NCBI GenBank assembly: GCA_018827375.1
Contig: JAHJYW010000007.1
Span: 1-64,000 of the forward strand
From: Alphaproteobacteria bacterium
GTDB taxonomy: Bacteria > Pseudomonadota > Alphaproteobacteria > Caulobacterales > Hyphomonadaceae
Reading direction: 5' to 3'
DNA length: 64,000 nucleotides
In this document: one piece after another, positions 46,933 to 58,232 of the stretch
Layout: each line of letters starts with the position of its first letter
Position numbering within the stretch: the first letter of the stretch is position 1
Notes under the pieces: generated by a model
What the model was told of the DNA's origin: nothing
What the model saw: the letters and a program-made list of their open reading frames with translations, nothing else
Databases searched by the model: none
Program-made: the position numbers and the translations under genes

Positions 46933-49500
46933 ATGCGTAAGTTCCTTGCAGCAACCCTTATGGCGACCAGCGTATTTTCGTTTGTTGTCATGCCGGGACT
47001 GAACAATACCGCAGAAGCGCAGGAAGACTCCCGCTATGGCGGCACGATCCGCTCTATTCTCGTTGAGGGTAATCAGCGTATCGAGGCACGTACGGTTCAA
47101 TCATATCTCCTGGTTGAACCAGGTGATGCATTTGACCCGGAGCGTATCGACCTCTCCTTGAAGACCCTGTTTGCGACAAACCTGTTTGCGGACGTGTCGA
47201 TCGACCGTAGCGGCGATGACCTTCTGGTCCGTGTCGTGGAAAACCCGATCATCAACCGTGTGATTTTCGAGGGTAACCGCGCCCTGAAGGACGAAAAGTT
47301 TCAGGAAGAAGTTCAGGCCGCGCCGCGTGGTATCTTTACCGCAGCGCGTGTGCAGGCAGATGTGCAGCGAATTCTCGAGCTTTACCGGCAGTCCGGCCGT
47401 TTCGCCGCCAAGGTCGAGCCGCAGTACAAGCCACTCGAGCAAAACCGCGTCGATCTCGTATTCGAGATCACCGAGGGGCCTGTGACAGGCGTTCGCTCGA
47501 TCAACTTCATCGGCAACAAAGCTTATACCGACTCGCGCCTGCGCAGCGAGATCGTCACACGCCAGTCGCGTCTGTGGCGCTTCTTCAGCTCGAATGACAA
47601 CTATGACCCCGGCCGTCTGGAGTATGACCGCGAAAAGCTTCGCGAGTTCTACCAGAACAATGGCTACTACGATTTCCGCGTGGATTCAGCCGTCGCCGAA
47701 CTGACGCCTGACCAAAAAGACTTCTATATCACGATGACCATTGATGAAGGTCGTCAGTATGATTTCGGCGAGGTGAAGGTCGAAACTGCGCTTGAGAAAC
47801 TTGATGCCAAGGCGCTGCGCGCCGCCGTGCCGATCCAGACAGGCGATCTTTTCCGCGGTAATCTTATCGAAACCACCATCGACACGCTGACCTATGCGGC
47901 AGGCATTGCAGGCTATGCCTTTGTCGACATCCGTCCGCAAATCGATGTGAACCCTGAAACAGGCCGTATCGATGTAACCTTTGCTGTGGACGAAGGTCCG
48001 CGGGTCTATATCGAACGGATCAATATCGTCGGTAACACGCAGACACTGGACCGTGTCATCCGCCGTGAACTGCGCATTTCCGAAGGGGACGCTTTCAACC
48101 GCATTCTGCTCGACCGTTCCAAGAACCGTGTTCGTGCGCTGGGCTTCTTCAAGGATGTCGAGATTGTTGAAAATCCGGGTGATGGCCCAGACAAGAGCAT
48201 CGTGGATGTGAAGGTCACTGAGCAGCCCACTGGCGAGCTTTCCTTCGCTGCTGGCTTCTCATCGGTTGATTCCTATCTGTTCGATCTCAGTGCCTCGCAG
48301 CGGAACCTGCGTGGTCGCGGCCAGTCCGTTGTGGCTCGTGTGTCGACCTCTAGCCGTCAGCAAGTCGTTGACCTGCGCTTCACCGAACCGCGCTTCCTTG
48401 ATCGCAACCTCTCTGCTGGCGTTGATGTCTACGCCACCAAGCAGGACTTCAAGCAGTTTGGCAGCTACACTGCCGAAACGATCGGTACGGGCCTGCGTGT
48501 CGGCTTCCCGCTCAGCGAGCGAATGCAAATGGGCCTCAGCTACAAGATTCAGTCGGATGACGTTCAGATCCCCGATGTGAACATCCTGCTTGATACAAAT
48601 ACCGGTTTCCGGTCCACTCGAGTTATCCAGACAGCCGGTGTGGACACGCCGAACGACGCGACTGATGACGAATTTCGGTCGGCGACAACGGCAGATTTCC
48701 CTGATGAGCTTCTGATCGTCGACCAGTGCGATCCGCTATACCTTCTGCGCGATTCAAGTTGCCGGTCCGAGCGCAGCGAGATCTCGAGCATCGTCGGCTA
48801 CAGCTTCTTCTGGGACCGGACCAACGATCCGATCCGTCCAACACGCGGTTTCGACTTCCGCTTCAGCCAGGAAGCGGCAGGGCTTGGCGGCGATGTGAAG
48901 TATCTTCGCACCGAAACCAGCGCGTCCCTTTATCGCGGCATCTGGAAAGACATCATTGCCAGCGCACGTCTCTCGGGCGGCTATATCTTCCCTCTCGAAG
49001 ATGGACAGGGCATCCGGATCAACAACCGCTTCTTCCGGGGCGGTAGCACGTTCCGTGGCTTTGACGTTGCCGGCCTCGGCCCACGCGAGATCGTGCGGAC
49101 CTTCGATCCCAACACAGGTGAAATCATATCGACGCGTCGCGGTAACTCGCTCGGCGGTAACGTCTATTATCAGGGCACTTTCGAATTGACCTTGCCGAGC
49201 GTTTTCCCTGAAGAATACGGCATCAAGAGCGCCCTCTTTGCAGACGTCGGCGCGGTCGGTTCACTACGCGGGCCGGATGTCAGCCCCAACGTTTTCTACC
49301 AAACAACAGACGCTGCCGGTAATCCGGTTTCGGCTGTTCGGGTTACCAAGGATGCCACATCGCTGCGCGCATCCGCCGGTCTTAGCGTGTTCTGGGATTC
49401 GCCTTTCGGACCCATCCGCTTCGACTTCTCGCAGATCCTGCGCAGGGAAGACTATGACCGAACCGAGACTTTCCGGTTCTCAACCTCTACACGTTTCTAA
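46933..49500 (+). CDS. bamA: Outer membrane protein assembly factor BamA
   Basis: 855 residues from ATG 46933; the TTG 9 nt earlier is less likely. A signal peptide ends near 'NTAEA-Q' (about residue 29). Five POTRA repeats fill about 35-430 ('SILVEGNQRIEARTVQSYL' opens the first), followed by the 16-strand barrel. 'GGSTFRGFDVAGLGPR' is the VRGF/Y-type lid-lock motif, and the protein ends in aromatic Phe ('STSTRF'). It inserts beta-barrel proteins into the outer membrane. Confidence 0.97.
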   Translation: MRKFLAATLMATSVFSFVVMPGLNNTAEAQEDSRYGGTIRSILVEGNQRIEARTVQSYLLVEPGDAFDPERIDLSLKTLFATNLFADVSIDRSGDDLLVRVVENPIINRVIFEGNRALKDEKFQEEVQAAPRGIFTAARVQADVQRILELYRQSGRFAAKVEPQYKPLEQNRVDLVFEITEGPVTGVRSINFIGNKAYTDSRLRSEIVTRQSRLWRFFSSNDNYDPGRLEYDREKLREFYQNNGYYDFRVDSAVAELTPDQKDFYITMTIDEGRQYDFGEVKVETALEKLDAKALRAAVPIQTGDLFRGNLIETTIDTLTYAAGIAGYAFVDIRPQIDVNPETGRIDVTFAVDEGPRVYIERINIVGNTQTLDRVIRRELRISEGDAFNRILLDRSKNRVRALGFFKDVEIVENPGDGPDKSIVDVKVTEQPTGELSFAAGFSSVDSYLFDLSASQRNLRGRGQSVVARVSTSSRQQVVDLRFTEPRFLDRNLSAGVDVYATKQDFKQFGSYTAETIGTGLRVGFPLSERMQMGLSYKIQSDDVQIPDVNILLDTNTGFRSTRVIQTAGVDTPNDATDDEFRSATTADFPDELLIVDQCDPLYLLRDSSCRSERSEISSIVGYSFFWDRTNDPIRPTRGFDFRFSQEAAGLGGDVKYLRTETSASLYRGIWKDIIASARLSGGYIFPLEDGQGIRINNRFFRGGSTFRGFDVAGLGPREIVRTFDPNTGEIISTRRGNSLGGNVYYQGTFELTLPSVFPEEYGIKSALFADVGAVGSLRGPDVSPNVFYQTTDAAGNPVSAVRVTKDATSLRASAGLSVFWDSPFGPIRFDFSQILRREDYDRTETFRFSTSTRF

Positions 49501-49528
49501 TCCAGAAATGCCAAACAGGAGACCGACC

Positions 49529-50119
49529 ATGTCCCCAATCAAAAATATGCTTTTTGCCCTTTCGCTGGTTGTCAGCGCTGCGGCGATCGTTGCGCCTGCC
49601 GCTTCTGCACAGGGCACGACAGTCGTCATGATCGACGAAGGTCGCATTCTCAGTGACAGCAAGGCTGGCAAGGACATCCAGACCAAGCTCAAGAACCTTG
49701 AAACACAGATGAAGAACGAGCTGGAGCCAACGCGCGCGACGCTTGAGACAGACGGCAAGGCACTTCAGACCAAGGTCGAAGGCAAGACCCGCGAAGCGGT
49801 TGCTGCCGATACGGCACTTGTCTCCCAGCTTACGGCTTATCAGACACGCGCGAACGCCTTTGCGCAGAAACGCCAGACCGTTAGCCAGGAATTCCAGCTG
49901 ACCGAGCGTCAGGCACTGATCGAGTTCAACAAGGCAATCGAACCTGCCCTGATGGAAGTGGTCAAGGAGAAGAACGCGCAGGTTGTGATGTCGACCAGCC
50001 AGGTCATTTACAGCGTCGAAGCCATCGATGTGAGCGCACAGGTGATCTCAAAGCTTGATGCCAAGACGCCGACCATAACAGTCACACGTCAACGCGTTCC
50101 GGCCCAGCCCGCACAATAG
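49529..50119 (+). CDS. OmpH/Skp family periplasmic chaperone
   Basis: 196 residues from ATG 49529 (CAGGAG 8 nt upstream); the ORF-track start lies inside bamA. A signal peptide ends at 'PAASA-Q' (about 27/28). The mature part starts with '[20 protein letters not shown]' and has a long helical coiled-coil arm region with a Lys/Glu pattern, as in Skp. It holds unfolded outer-membrane proteins for BamA, its upstream neighbour. Confidence 0.88.
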   Translation: MSPIKNMLFALSLVVSAAAIVAPAASAQGTTVVMIDEGRILSDSKAGKDIQTKLKNLETQMKNELEPTRATLETDGKALQTKVEGKTREAVAADTALVSQLTAYQTRANAFAQKRQTVSQEFQLTERQALIEFNKAIEPALMEVVKEKNAQVVMSTSQVIYSVEAIDVSAQVISKLDAKTPTITVTRQRVPAQPAQ

Positions 50120-50132
50120 AAAGACAGGCTCC

Positions 50133-51149
50133 GTGACGGTCGACCCACGCTTCTATGCCCCTCAGGGCACCCTGACGCTTGGCAAGATCGCGGAGCTGAC
50201 GGGCGCCGTGCTTAACGGGGATCCGTCTGTCGAAATTACCGGTGTCTCCGCAGCGGCCACGGGTCGCGGCGGAGACCTCGCATTCCTTGATGGCGACGGG
50301 AAAGGCGAGGTTTCAGTCGATCCTTGTGTCTCTGCGCTCATCCTGAATGAGGCGAACCTTCGGCATGTCCCAGAAGGCGTTCCTTATTTGACGACGCCGC
50401 TTCCGCGCCATTTCCACGGCCTTGTCGCCTATGCGCTCTTCCAGCCGCGTCACCTCATCTGGTCTGGCGAAGACCGTATCTCACCTGATGCCAAGGTGCA
50501 TGAGGGCGCGATCATTTCCCCCGGTGCCGTCGTGGGCCCTGGTGCCACAATTGGCGAAGGCACTGTCATCGGCGCAAATTCGGTCATCGGACCAAGTGTG
50601 CAGGTAGGGCGTCAGTGCCGCATCGGCGCCAATGTATCGATTATTTGCGCTCTTGTCGGTGACAAGGTCACGCTTCTCTCCGGCGTGCGCATCGGTGAGG
50701 CTGGTTTCGGCGTCACAGGTGGACCGACAGGTATGGAGGATGCGCCGCATTTCGGACGCGTCATCCTACAGGACAATGTCACGATTGGCGCAAATTCCTG
50801 CATTGATCGCGGGGTGTTCGATGACACGATCATCGGCGAGCGCACCAAAATCGATAATCTCTGCCAGATCGCCCACAATGTCGTTTTCGGGCGCAGCGTT
50901 GTCATGGCCGCTTTCGGCGGCATTTCCGGTTCGGTCGTCATTGGCGACGGCGCAAGGATCGGCGGTCGCGTAGGTATTGCCGATCATGTGCGCATTGGTG
51001 AAGGCGTCAATCTGGCTGCCTCAGCTGGCGTTTTCAGGCATATCGATGCTGGCGAAACTTGGGGAGGTACGCCCGCCAAGCCCCTCCGCCAGTGGATGCG
51101 GGAAGTTGCCTGGTTGCAGAAACAGGCAAATCCGAAGAAAACGTCCTGA
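50133..51149 (+). CDS. lpxD: UDP-3-O-acylglucosamine N-acyltransferase
   Basis: 338 residues with a GTG start. The N-terminal uridine-binding domain ('[18 protein letters not shown]') is followed by left-handed beta-helix hexapeptide repeats (about 110-300) with '[10 protein letters not shown]', which contains the catalytic His. It N-acylates the lipid A precursor. It is followed directly by lpxA after 47 bp, with no fabZ between them. Confidence 0.96.
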   Translation: MTVDPRFYAPQGTLTLGKIAELTGAVLNGDPSVEITGVSAAATGRGGDLAFLDGDGKGEVSVDPCVSALILNEANLRHVPEGVPYLTTPLPRHFHGLVAYALFQPRHLIWSGEDRISPDAKVHEGAIISPGAVVGPGATIGEGTVIGANSVIGPSVQVGRQCRIGANVSIICALVGDKVTLLSGVRIGEAGFGVTGGPTGMEDAPHFGRVILQDNVTIGANSCIDRGVFDDTIIGERTKIDNLCQIAHNVVFGRSVVMAAFGGISGSVVIGDGARIGGRVGIADHVRIGEGVNLAASAGVFRHIDAGETWGGTPAKPLRQWMREVAWLQKQANPKKTS

Positions 51150-51196
51150 ACGCGGCTGCACCAATTTTTCCTTAACCGCAGCGCCCGGACCCGATA

Positions 51197-51985
51197 ATGC
51201 CCATCGAAATCCATCCTACTGCCCTCGTGGAACCCGGCGCCAAACTCGGCGACGGCACGCGCGTGGGGGCTTTCTGCCATGTGGGCCCGCATGCCGTGAT
51301 CGGTTCGGGCAGCGAGTTGCGCTCTCACGCCGTTGTCACGGGGCATACGACATTGGGAGAGAACTGCGTCCTGCATCCCCATGCCGTTATCGGCGGGCCA
51401 CCACAGGTCATCGGCTTTCAGGAGACTGCGGAGTCGCGCCTCCTTATCGGCAACAATTGCATATTCCGGGAATATGCGACGGCCCATACAGGCATCCCGA
51501 AGTTCGGCGGCGTCACCCGGATTGGCGACAATTGCTTCCTGATGATCGGGGCGCATATCGCGCATGACAATCATATCGGCAACAATGTCGTGATGGCGAA
51601 CAATGTCTCGCTCGCTGGCCATATCACCGTGGGTGACAATGTCTGGTTTGGTGGGCTAGCCGCCGTCCACCAGTTCACACGCATCGGTCGTAATGCCTTT
51701 GTCGGCGGCGGCGCGATCCTGGTGGAAGACGTCATTCCGTTCGGATCGGTTGTCGGCAACCATGCAAAGCTTGCTGGCCTGAACATGGTCGGCCTGAAGC
51801 GACGCGGTTTTGACAAGGCGCAGCTTCAGGAAATACGGGGGGCCTACAAAGCCGTATTCACCGGTGAGGGCATTTTCAAGGATCGTCTGGCGCAGGCCGC
51901 TATTACTTTCGCGGATAAGCCGCTGGCGATGGAGATGATCGATTTCATTCGCGCAGGCGGCGACCGTCCGATCTGCAAACCCTGA
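51197..51985 (+). CDS. lpxA: UDP-N-acetylglucosamine O-acyltransferase
   Basis: 262 residues. Hexapeptide repeats occupy about 1-190; 'MIGAHIAHDNHIGNN' holds the catalytic His, and 'GLNMVGLKRRGF' leads into the helical C-terminus. 'GGPPQVIGFQ' replaces the PQDLKY-type loop of E. coli LpxA. It performs the first step of lipid A synthesis. Confidence 0.96.
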   Translation: MPIEIHPTALVEPGAKLGDGTRVGAFCHVGPHAVIGSGSELRSHAVVTGHTTLGENCVLHPHAVIGGPPQVIGFQETAESRLLIGNNCIFREYATAHTGIPKFGGVTRIGDNCFLMIGAHIAHDNHIGNNVVMANNVSLAGHITVGDNVWFGGLAAVHQFTRIGRNAFVGGGAILVEDVIPFGSVVGNHAKLAGLNMVGLKRRGFDKAQLQEIRGAYKAVFTGEGIFKDRLAQAAITFADKPLAMEMIDFIRAGGDRPICKP

Positions 51986-51995
51986 TGAGTGGGTC

Positions 51996-52829
51996 ATGAC
52001 GGCGCCTCTCGGACTTATCGCAGGCTTGGGCGACTTGCCCGTCAGCATTGCAGAAAATGCCGTTCAGATCGGGCAGGGTGTCTATGTCCTCCGACTGAAG
52101 GGCTTCGAGGAACCGCGCCTTGCGAGCTATCCGGGCGCTGTTGTGGGCCTCGGCGAACTCGGCAAGCTATTCTCCCTGCTCAAGACCGCCGGCTGCAAGG
52201 ATGTATTGTTTGCTGGCATTGTGAAACGTCCGAACTTCAAGGACCTCAAACTTGACCTGCGCGGCGCCGCGCTACTGCCCAAAGTCATCGCCGAAGCCGG
52301 GAAGGGCGACGACGCGCTCTTGCGCCTTATGGTCAAGGAAATCGAGAAACAGGGCTTCAACGTGATCGGCTCAGATGTGGCCCATGCCGGACTGCTGGCG
52401 CCAAACGGCTTGATCGCCGGTCCTGCGCCCACTGACAGAGCACTCGCGGACATCTCACGCGGCGCGCATGTTGTGGCCGCCTTGGGCGATCTGGATATCG
52501 GGCAGGGTTGCGTGGTTTGCGACGGTCTGGTGCTCGCTGTTGAGGCGCAGGAGGGCACGGACGCGATGCTAACGCGGTGCGCCACCCTTCCGGAAACGGT
52601 TCGCGGAACGCCCGCAGCTCGCCGGGGGGTACTCGTCAAGCGGCCCAAACCCGGCCAAGAGCGGCGCATCGACCTGCCGACGGTTGGCGTATCAACCGTT
52701 GAGCTGGTCGCGGCTGCAGGCCTTGCGGGTCTTGCCGTCGAGGCTGAAGGTGCTCTCATGCTGCGTCGAGCCGAGATGGAGGTTGCTGCTGAACGGCTTG
52801 GCGTCTTCATCTATGGCTTTGAACCATGA
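51996..52829 (+). CDS. lpxI: UDP-2,3-diacylglucosamine pyrophosphatase LpxI
   Basis: 277 residues of the DUF1009/LpxI family. 'LIAGLGDLPVSIAENAV' and 'LLVKRPKPGQERRIDLPTVGV'-like 'VKRPKPGQERRIDLPTVG' are typical, with Asp-rich 'DLDIGQGCVV' in between. It makes lipid X from UDP-diacylglucosamine and replaces LpxH in Alphaproteobacteria. The stop overlaps the lpxB start by 4 nt. Confidence 0.95.
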   Translation: MTAPLGLIAGLGDLPVSIAENAVQIGQGVYVLRLKGFEEPRLASYPGAVVGLGELGKLFSLLKTAGCKDVLFAGIVKRPNFKDLKLDLRGAALLPKVIAEAGKGDDALLRLMVKEIEKQGFNVIGSDVAHAGLLAPNGLIAGPAPTDRALADISRGAHVVAALGDLDIGQGCVVCDGLVLAVEAQEGTDAMLTRCATLPETVRGTPAARRGVLVKRPKPGQERRIDLPTVGVSTVELVAAAGLAGLAVEAEGALMLRRAEMEVAAERLGVFIYGFEP

Positions 52830-53983
52830 CCGCGCCGCGTCTTTACTTCGTCGCCGCGGAGGCTTCGGGTGACCTGCTGGCCCGTGAGGTGATTGAAGCC
52901 ATCAGGGCGCGGCAACCGGACGTGCAAGTCTCAGGGATAGGTGGCGCCGAGATGGCGTCTCTTGGCATCATGTCACCGCTCGATATTTCGCCGCTTTCTG
53001 TTCTCGGTTTGCTGGAAGGCCTGAAAGCCTACGGAACAGTGGTGAAGCTGGCCGATGTCGCCGCTGACGCCATCATCGCTGACGCGCCTGACGCTGTTAT
53101 CCTGGTGGATTCCTGGGGTTTTATGCTGCGTGTCGCACAGCGCGTAAGAGCACGCGCGCCGCATATCAAACTGGTCAAACTGATCGGCCCGCAGGTCTGG
53201 GCCACGCGGGCGGGCAGGGCGAAAACGCTGGCGGCGACGGTCGATCACCTGCTCTGCATGCATGAGATTGAAGCCCCGTTTTATGAACCTTTCGGGTTAA
53301 AAACGACTGTCATCGGGAATCCCGCCCTATCGCGCCACCAGTGGGGTGACCGGACTCGCTTCCGCATGGCGCAAGGCATTTCTGAGGCCGCGCAGGTGGT
53401 GCTCGTCCTGCCGGGCAGTCGTTCCAGCGAGATAAAGCGTGTTGCGCCGGCGCTTGTCGAGGCAGCGCGGATTCTCAAGGATTCTGATCCGGATCGTACG
53501 ATCGTCATGGCGCCCGCTGCCAACGTGGCTGCCCAGTTCGCTCAGGCCTTTCCAGATGTCACGGATTGGGCGACGGTTTCGACGAACCCTGCCGAACGCT
53601 ATGATGCGATGGCGGCCGCTGACTTGGCGCTTGCCTGTTCCGGCACAGTAACGAGCGAGCTGGCCATGCAGGGCACGCCGATGATCGTTGCTTACAAAAC
53701 GGGTTGGGTGACCTGGTCGCTCGCGAGGGGGGTCCTCTACAAGAAACGCCATATAACGCTTCTTAACATCGTAAGTGATGATCAGGAAATCGTGCCGGAG
53801 TTCGTCCAGACCGAGCAAAAGCCGGAGCTAATCGCAGCGCGCGCGTTACATTGGCTGACGGATGCGGGTGCGCTGGCCGAACAGAGGGCCAAACAGCAAA
53901 TCGCCCTCTCCCGGATGAAAGAGGGCGATCGCGATGCAGCCGAAATTGCGGCTGAAGTGATACTCGAGGAAGCTGGCGCCTAG
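52826..53983 (+). CDS. lpxB: Lipid-A-disaccharide synthase
   Basis: 385 residues of the GT19 family. '[16 protein letters not shown]' and '[13 protein letters not shown]' open the protein, and '[13 protein letters not shown]' and '[21 protein letters not shown]' bind the nucleotide sugar. It condenses lipid X with UDP-diacylglucosamine. It is the last gene of the envelope block; its stop overlaps that of the convergent gltA by 4 nt. Confidence 0.96.
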   Translation: MTAPRLYFVAAEASGDLLAREVIEAIRARQPDVQVSGIGGAEMASLGIMSPLDISPLSVLGLLEGLKAYGTVVKLADVAADAIIADAPDAVILVDSWGFMLRVAQRVRARAPHIKLVKLIGPQVWATRAGRAKTLAATVDHLLCMHEIEAPFYEPFGLKTTVIGNPALSRHQWGDRTRFRMAQGISEAAQVVLVLPGSRSSEIKRVAPALVEAARILKDSDPDRTIVMAPAANVAAQFAQAFPDVTDWATVSTNPAERYDAMAAADLALACSGTVTSELAMQGTPMIVAYKTGWVTWSLARGVLYKKRHITLLNIVSDDQEIVPEFVQTEQKPELIAARALHWLTDAGALAEQRAKQQIALSRMKEGDRDAAEIAAEVILEEAGA

Positions 53984-55290
53984 CGCTTGTCCATCGGAAC
54001 GTAATCGCGCATGGCGTGGCCTGTATAGATCTGGCGCGGACGGCCGATACGCTGCGTTGGGTCGTCGATCATTTCGTTCAGCTGGGCAACCCAGCCAACC
54101 GTACGTGCCAGCGCGAAGAGAACAGTGAACATCTGCTTCGGGAAGCCCATCGCATCGAGGATAATTCCGGAATAGAAGTCGACGTTCGGATAGAGTTTCT
54201 TCTCGACGAAATACTCGTCTTCGAGGGCGATACGCTCAAGCTCCATGGCGACTTTCAGGATCGGCTGGTCACGCAGGCCGAGCAGGTCGAGCACTTCGTG
54301 GGCCGATTCCCGCATGACAGTGGCGCGTGGATCGTAGTTTTTATAGACGCGGTGACCGAAGCCCATGAGACGGAAGGGATCGTTCTTGTCCTTGGCCTTC
54401 TCGATATATTCCGGAATGCGGTCAACCGTGCCGATCTCGTGCAGCATGTTGAGGCAAGCCTCGTTGGCGCCGCCATGGCTTGGACCCCAGAGACAGGCAA
54501 CGCCGGCCGCAACAGCTGCAAACGGGTGAGCGCCCGACGAACCAGCAAGACGCACGGTCGATGTCGAGGCATTCTGTTCGTGGTCTGCGTGCAGGATGAA
54601 GAACCTGTCCATCGCCTTGGCGATTTTCGGATCGACCTTGTAATCCTCTGCCGTGACGGAGAAGCACATGTTCAGGAAGTTCTCGGCATAGGAGAGCTCG
54701 TTACGTGGATCAACGAACTTCTGGCCCATATTGTACTTCAGGATACGCGCGCAGAGTGTCGGCATCTTGGCGACGAGGCGGATCGAGCCGAGGTGGCGTT
54801 CCACAGGGTCTTCGCTGTCGATGGCGCCGGGATAGAATGATGCCATCGCGCCAACGGCGCCCGTGAGCATGGCCATTGGGTGGCTGTCACGGCGGAAGCC
54901 TTCGAAAAAGCGGTCCATCTGTGTGTGGAGCAGGGTGTGCTGCTTGATCTCGGCGTTGAACACGTCGAGTTCATCCTTCTTGGGCAAAGCGCCCTTCAGG
55001 ATCAGGTGGCACACTTCCGGGAAGGTCGACTGCTCGGCGAGCTGGCCAATCGGGTAACCCCGGTGCAGCAGGACGCCCTCGTCGCCGTCGATGAAGGTTA
55101 TCTGGCTCTCGCAGCTGGCTGTCGAAGTGAAGCCAGGGTCGAATGTGAAATGATTGGATTCGGCGTAGAATTTGCGGACATCCACAACGTTTGGACCATG
55201 TGTTCCGGAGAGCACTGGCAGGTCATATGTGTTACCGGCAACTTCGAGTTTGGCGGTTCCGGCGTTCTTCGTCTTGTTTTCCATCAGCAT
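53980..55290 (-). CDS. gltA: Citrate synthase
   Basis: 436 residues from the ATG at 55290 (AAGG 5 nt upstream); the ORF-track start adds an unconserved 38-residue extension. It is the large allosteric bacterial type: '[12 protein letters not shown]' and '[14 protein letters not shown]' hold catalytic His residues, and the Asp-containing '[10 protein letters not shown]' region is present near the C-terminus. It joins acetyl-CoA and oxaloacetate in the TCA cycle. Confidence 0.97.
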   Translation of the reverse strand: MLMENKTKNAGTAKLEVAGNTYDLPVLSGTHGPNVVDVRKFYAESNHFTFDPGFTSTASCESQITFIDGDEGVLLHRGYPIGQLAEQSTFPEVCHLILKGALPKKDELDVFNAEIKQHTLLHTQMDRFFEGFRRDSHPMAMLTGAVGAMASFYPGAIDSEDPVERHLGSIRLVAKMPTLCARILKYNMGQKFVDPRNELSYAENFLNMCFSVTAEDYKVDPKIAKAMDRFFILHADHEQNASTSTVRLAGSSGAHPFAAVAAGVACLWGPSHGGANEACLNMLHEIGTVDRIPEYIEKAKDKNDPFRLMGFGHRVYKNYDPRATVMRESAHEVLDLLGLRDQPILKVAMELERIALEDEYFVEKKLYPNVDFYSGIILDAMGFPKQMFTVLFALARTVGWVAQLNEMIDDPTQRIGRPRQIYTGHAMRDYVPMDKR

Positions 55291-55324
55291 TTGCCCTTCA
55301 TGTTCAGTGTCTGTCCGGCGTGGC

Positions 55325-56794
55325 TTATGAGCCAGCCTGGACGATTTGATCGTCAATCCGCCCGAGCGCTTCCTCTTTGCCGAGCCATTCCAGCACCGGC
55401 GCAATGTCGGGTGCGGGAAGGCCGCCAGTGAGCGCGCCGCGAAGCGGTTGACCTACCTGCCCCATAGATAGGTCTTGTGCAGTGCAATACGAAGTAATCG
55501 TTCCCGAAATTTCTTCAGCTGTCCACTGCGATATCCGAGCCAGTTCGTGGCGCAACCCGGCGAGCCGGTCAAGTCCCTCTGCGGAAAGCGCCTTTCTGGC
55601 GTTCTTGTTGAGATCCAGTGGTCGTTGGGCCTGCAGGAATGCAAAAGCGGATGCCAGCTCTGAAAGCGTGCTGCCGCGGTCCTTCAGATGCGGCAGCGCG
55701 CGGAGAATACGCGCCTGTTGTTCCAGCTGCAGCGGGCCGTCGGCCTCGAAGAGCGGCTTCAGCAGGGCGAACAGGCGGTCGTCATCTGCAAGCCGCATGA
55801 AATGGGAGTTGATCTGGCCCAGTTTCTCAAGGTCGAGCCGCGCAGGCGCGCGTCCGATGCCTGCCAGATCGAAGACGGAAATGGCTTCTTCCTGGGTAAA
55901 GATCTCCTGGTCGCCATGGCTCCATCCGAGACGCAGAAGGTAGGCCTTCATGGCTTCGGGCAGGTAACCCATTTCGCGGTAGGCCAGTGTCGATAGCGCA
56001 CCATGCCGTTTGGAGAGCTTGGCGCCATCCGGCCCGTGAATCAACGAGACGTGCGCAAAGGCAGGCGCTTGCCAACCCATTGCCTCATAAATCGGGATCT
56101 GGCGGAACGTGTTGCGCAAATGGTCGTCGCCGCGAATGACCTGCGTGACGCCCATGTCATGGTCGTCAACGACAACGGCCAGCATGTAGGTCGGCGTACC
56201 GTCGGCGCGCAGCATGATCAGGTCGTCGATCTCGCTGGCCTGGATGCGGACACTGCCCTGCACGCCATCTTCAACCACGCGGTCGCCGTCATCCGGCGCG
56301 CGTAGGCGGATCGTATAAGGGGCCTCAGGAGAAGGGGCCGGGGCACCATCGCGCCATGGCGAACGGTAGGGCGCCAGCAGGTCATTAGCCTCGGCCAGCA
56401 GGGCCGCACGGTCGCCGTCGCTCAGGCCATCAGCCTTGGCGGCCTGGCGCTTCTCCTCGCCGAGGTCGCGGCGGGCCTGCAGCTCTTCCGGGGTGGCGTA
56501 GCATTTGAACGCGGTACCGCGCGACAGCATCTGGGCGGCGACTTCGGCGTGGCGGGCTTCGCGGCTCGATTGCATTAGCGGCGGCTCATCCGCGTCAAGG
56601 CCGAGCCATTTCATGCCTTCAAGAATGGCGGCTGTCGCTTCGTCAGTCGAGCGGGCGCGATCGGTGTCTTCGATGCGCAGTAGAAAGCGGCCGCCATGGT
56701 GGCGGGCAAACAAGTAGTTGAAAAGTGCGGTCCTTGCCCCTCCAATGTGCAACATGCCGGTGGGAGAAGGGGCAAATCGCGTGACAACGGTCAT
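55325..56794 (-). CDS. gltX: Glutamate--tRNA ligase
   Basis: 489 residues, class I. '[20 protein letters not shown]' contains the HIGH-type motif and 'KLSKRHGAL' the KMSKS-type motif. An anticodon-binding helical C-terminal domain is present. It charges tRNA-Glu (and tRNA-Gln if GatCAB is used). It stands upstream of gltA in the same direction and is divergent from the comEC remnant. Confidence 0.96.
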   Translation of the reverse strand: MTVVTRFAPSPTGMLHIGGARTALFNYLFARHHGGRFLLRIEDTDRARSTDEATAAILEGMKWLGLDADEPPLMQSSREARHAEVAAQMLSRGTAFKCYATPEELQARRDLGEEKRQAAKADGLSDGDRAALLAEANDLLAPYRSPWRDGAPAPSPEAPYTIRLRAPDDGDRVVEDGVQGSVRIQASEIDDLIMLRADGTPTYMLAVVVDDHDMGVTQVIRGDDHLRNTFRQIPIYEAMGWQAPAFAHVSLIHGPDGAKLSKRHGALSTLAYREMGYLPEAMKAYLLRLGWSHGDQEIFTQEEAISVFDLAGIGRAPARLDLEKLGQINSHFMRLADDDRLFALLKPLFEADGPLQLEQQARILRALPHLKDRGSTLSELASAFAFLQAQRPLDLNKNARKALSAEGLDRLAGLRHELARISQWTAEEISGTITSYCTAQDLSMGQVGQPLRGALTGGLPAPDIAPVLEWLGKEEALGRIDDQIVQAGS

Positions 56795-56816
56795 AAGGGC
56801 GGCATGCTCCAGCTAA

Positions 56817-58232
56817 ATGCAGGTGAATACTTCATCTGCGGTGCACAAACACAAGGTTGCGCCGGAAGGCAAGGGGGCGGCCCCGGACTGGCGCAGCCTG
56901 TGGTCCGGTATGTGGTCGCTGGCGGCAATCGATGCTGTTCGCCTTTTCCCTCTGCGCGGGAGCGACGACCTACTTTCTGATGCCCGACGAGCCGCGTCTC
57001 ATCGCCTGTCTCGTGACGTGGCTGGGCGCGCGAATGCTCTTGATCGGCGCCCGTCGTCTGGTGGCGTGGACTTCTCTTTATGTGGTCATGGTGGCCGGTT
57101 TCGGGGTCGTGACAGGCTTTACGGCAGGGGCCCTGCGGGCGCGAATGGTGGACGCTCCAGTGGTCAGCGAAGCAACGCGACCGGTAATGCTGGAAAGTTG
57201 GGTGGCAGGCATTGAGCCTGGCAAGAAGGGACCGCGCGTGCGCCTTGAAGTTCACGCGATCCAGGGCTTCGCGCCCGAGGATCAGCCGCGCTTTGTGCGG
57301 TTGACACATATGGCGCGGCTCGAGGTCGCGCCGGGGCGGTTCGGGCGCTGCTGGGCTGTGCTAAGGCCTCCGCCGGGGCGGGACGTTGGGCGCGCCAACA
57401 GGGCTTGCTGATCGGCTTGGCATAGGCCTCTCAACGTTTCGCGTAACCTCGCCGCGCATGTGAATGTCCCCACAGCACCCTTTGCGCTCTACCATTTCGA
57501 CAGGCTGGCGGGGCTTGGCCTTATCGCGAACCTGCTCGCCATGCCGGTGATCAGCTTTGTGAGCGCGCCGTCAGCGGCGCTGGCGCTGCTGTTGACGCCT
57601 TTCGGACTTGGCTATGTGGGCCTGAGACTGTTCGGCTATTCGCTGGAGCTTGTCCTGATGATTGCGCACTTGTGTGCGGGGATATAGCGCCGTCGAAGGT
57701 CTCGCTTCCCTCAGCGATGCCGGGGGCGAGTATGGCACTGTTTGCGGTCGCGCTGGCGCTGGTGACGACAGCGCGCGGAGCCGGGCAGGCGTTACTGGGT
57801 GGTTTAGCAGTGGTTCCGGCAGTGTGGTTGTGGGCCATAAGCCCGAAGCTGCTGCTGCATTGGTCGGCTTCCGGGGAGGTTTCTGCACGCACCAGCGACG
57901 GCGGAATCACGCGATTTGAGTTTGCCGATGGCGATGGTCTTGCGCCGCTGCGCTATAGCACATTGGAGGCGACAAACTGCGGGGAGCTGCCGTGCGAACT
58001 GTCGACGCCTGCGGGCACTATCGAACTGAGCGCCCAGAGCAATTGCCGTCGTCAAACGGAGGCGATCATGCAGCTGTCACTGACAGAACCGACCGAAGCC
58101 TGCGCTTTTAGTCACAATTGGGACGCTGTCAGTCGCGAAGGTGGACTGTCGGTCTGGCAGGGTAAGGCTGGATTGATTGTCCAGGCCGGCGCGGTACGCC
58201 GCGACCGGCCCTGGAGGCAGTGTCAGTCGTAG
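56817..58232 (+). pseudogene. comEC: comEC/rec2 remnant (internally deleted, frameshifted)
   Basis: Three ORF pieces together resemble the DNA-uptake channel protein ComEC. The N-terminal DUF4131 part lies in 56857-57411 (ending 'RFGRCWAVLRPPPGRDVG'), preceded in another frame by a plausible extreme N-terminus from 56817. The same frame then has a TGA (57409-57411) and resumes at 57460 with 'APFALYHFDRLAGLGLIANL', the end of the Competence domain. A further shift near 57670-57690 leads to the C-terminal piece up to 58232. Most of the central Competence domain and the beta-lactamase-like part are missing: 472 codons remain versus roughly 650-800 in the family. Its position between gltX and lexA is the usual comEC locus in Alphaproteobacteria. 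Confidence 0.8.
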
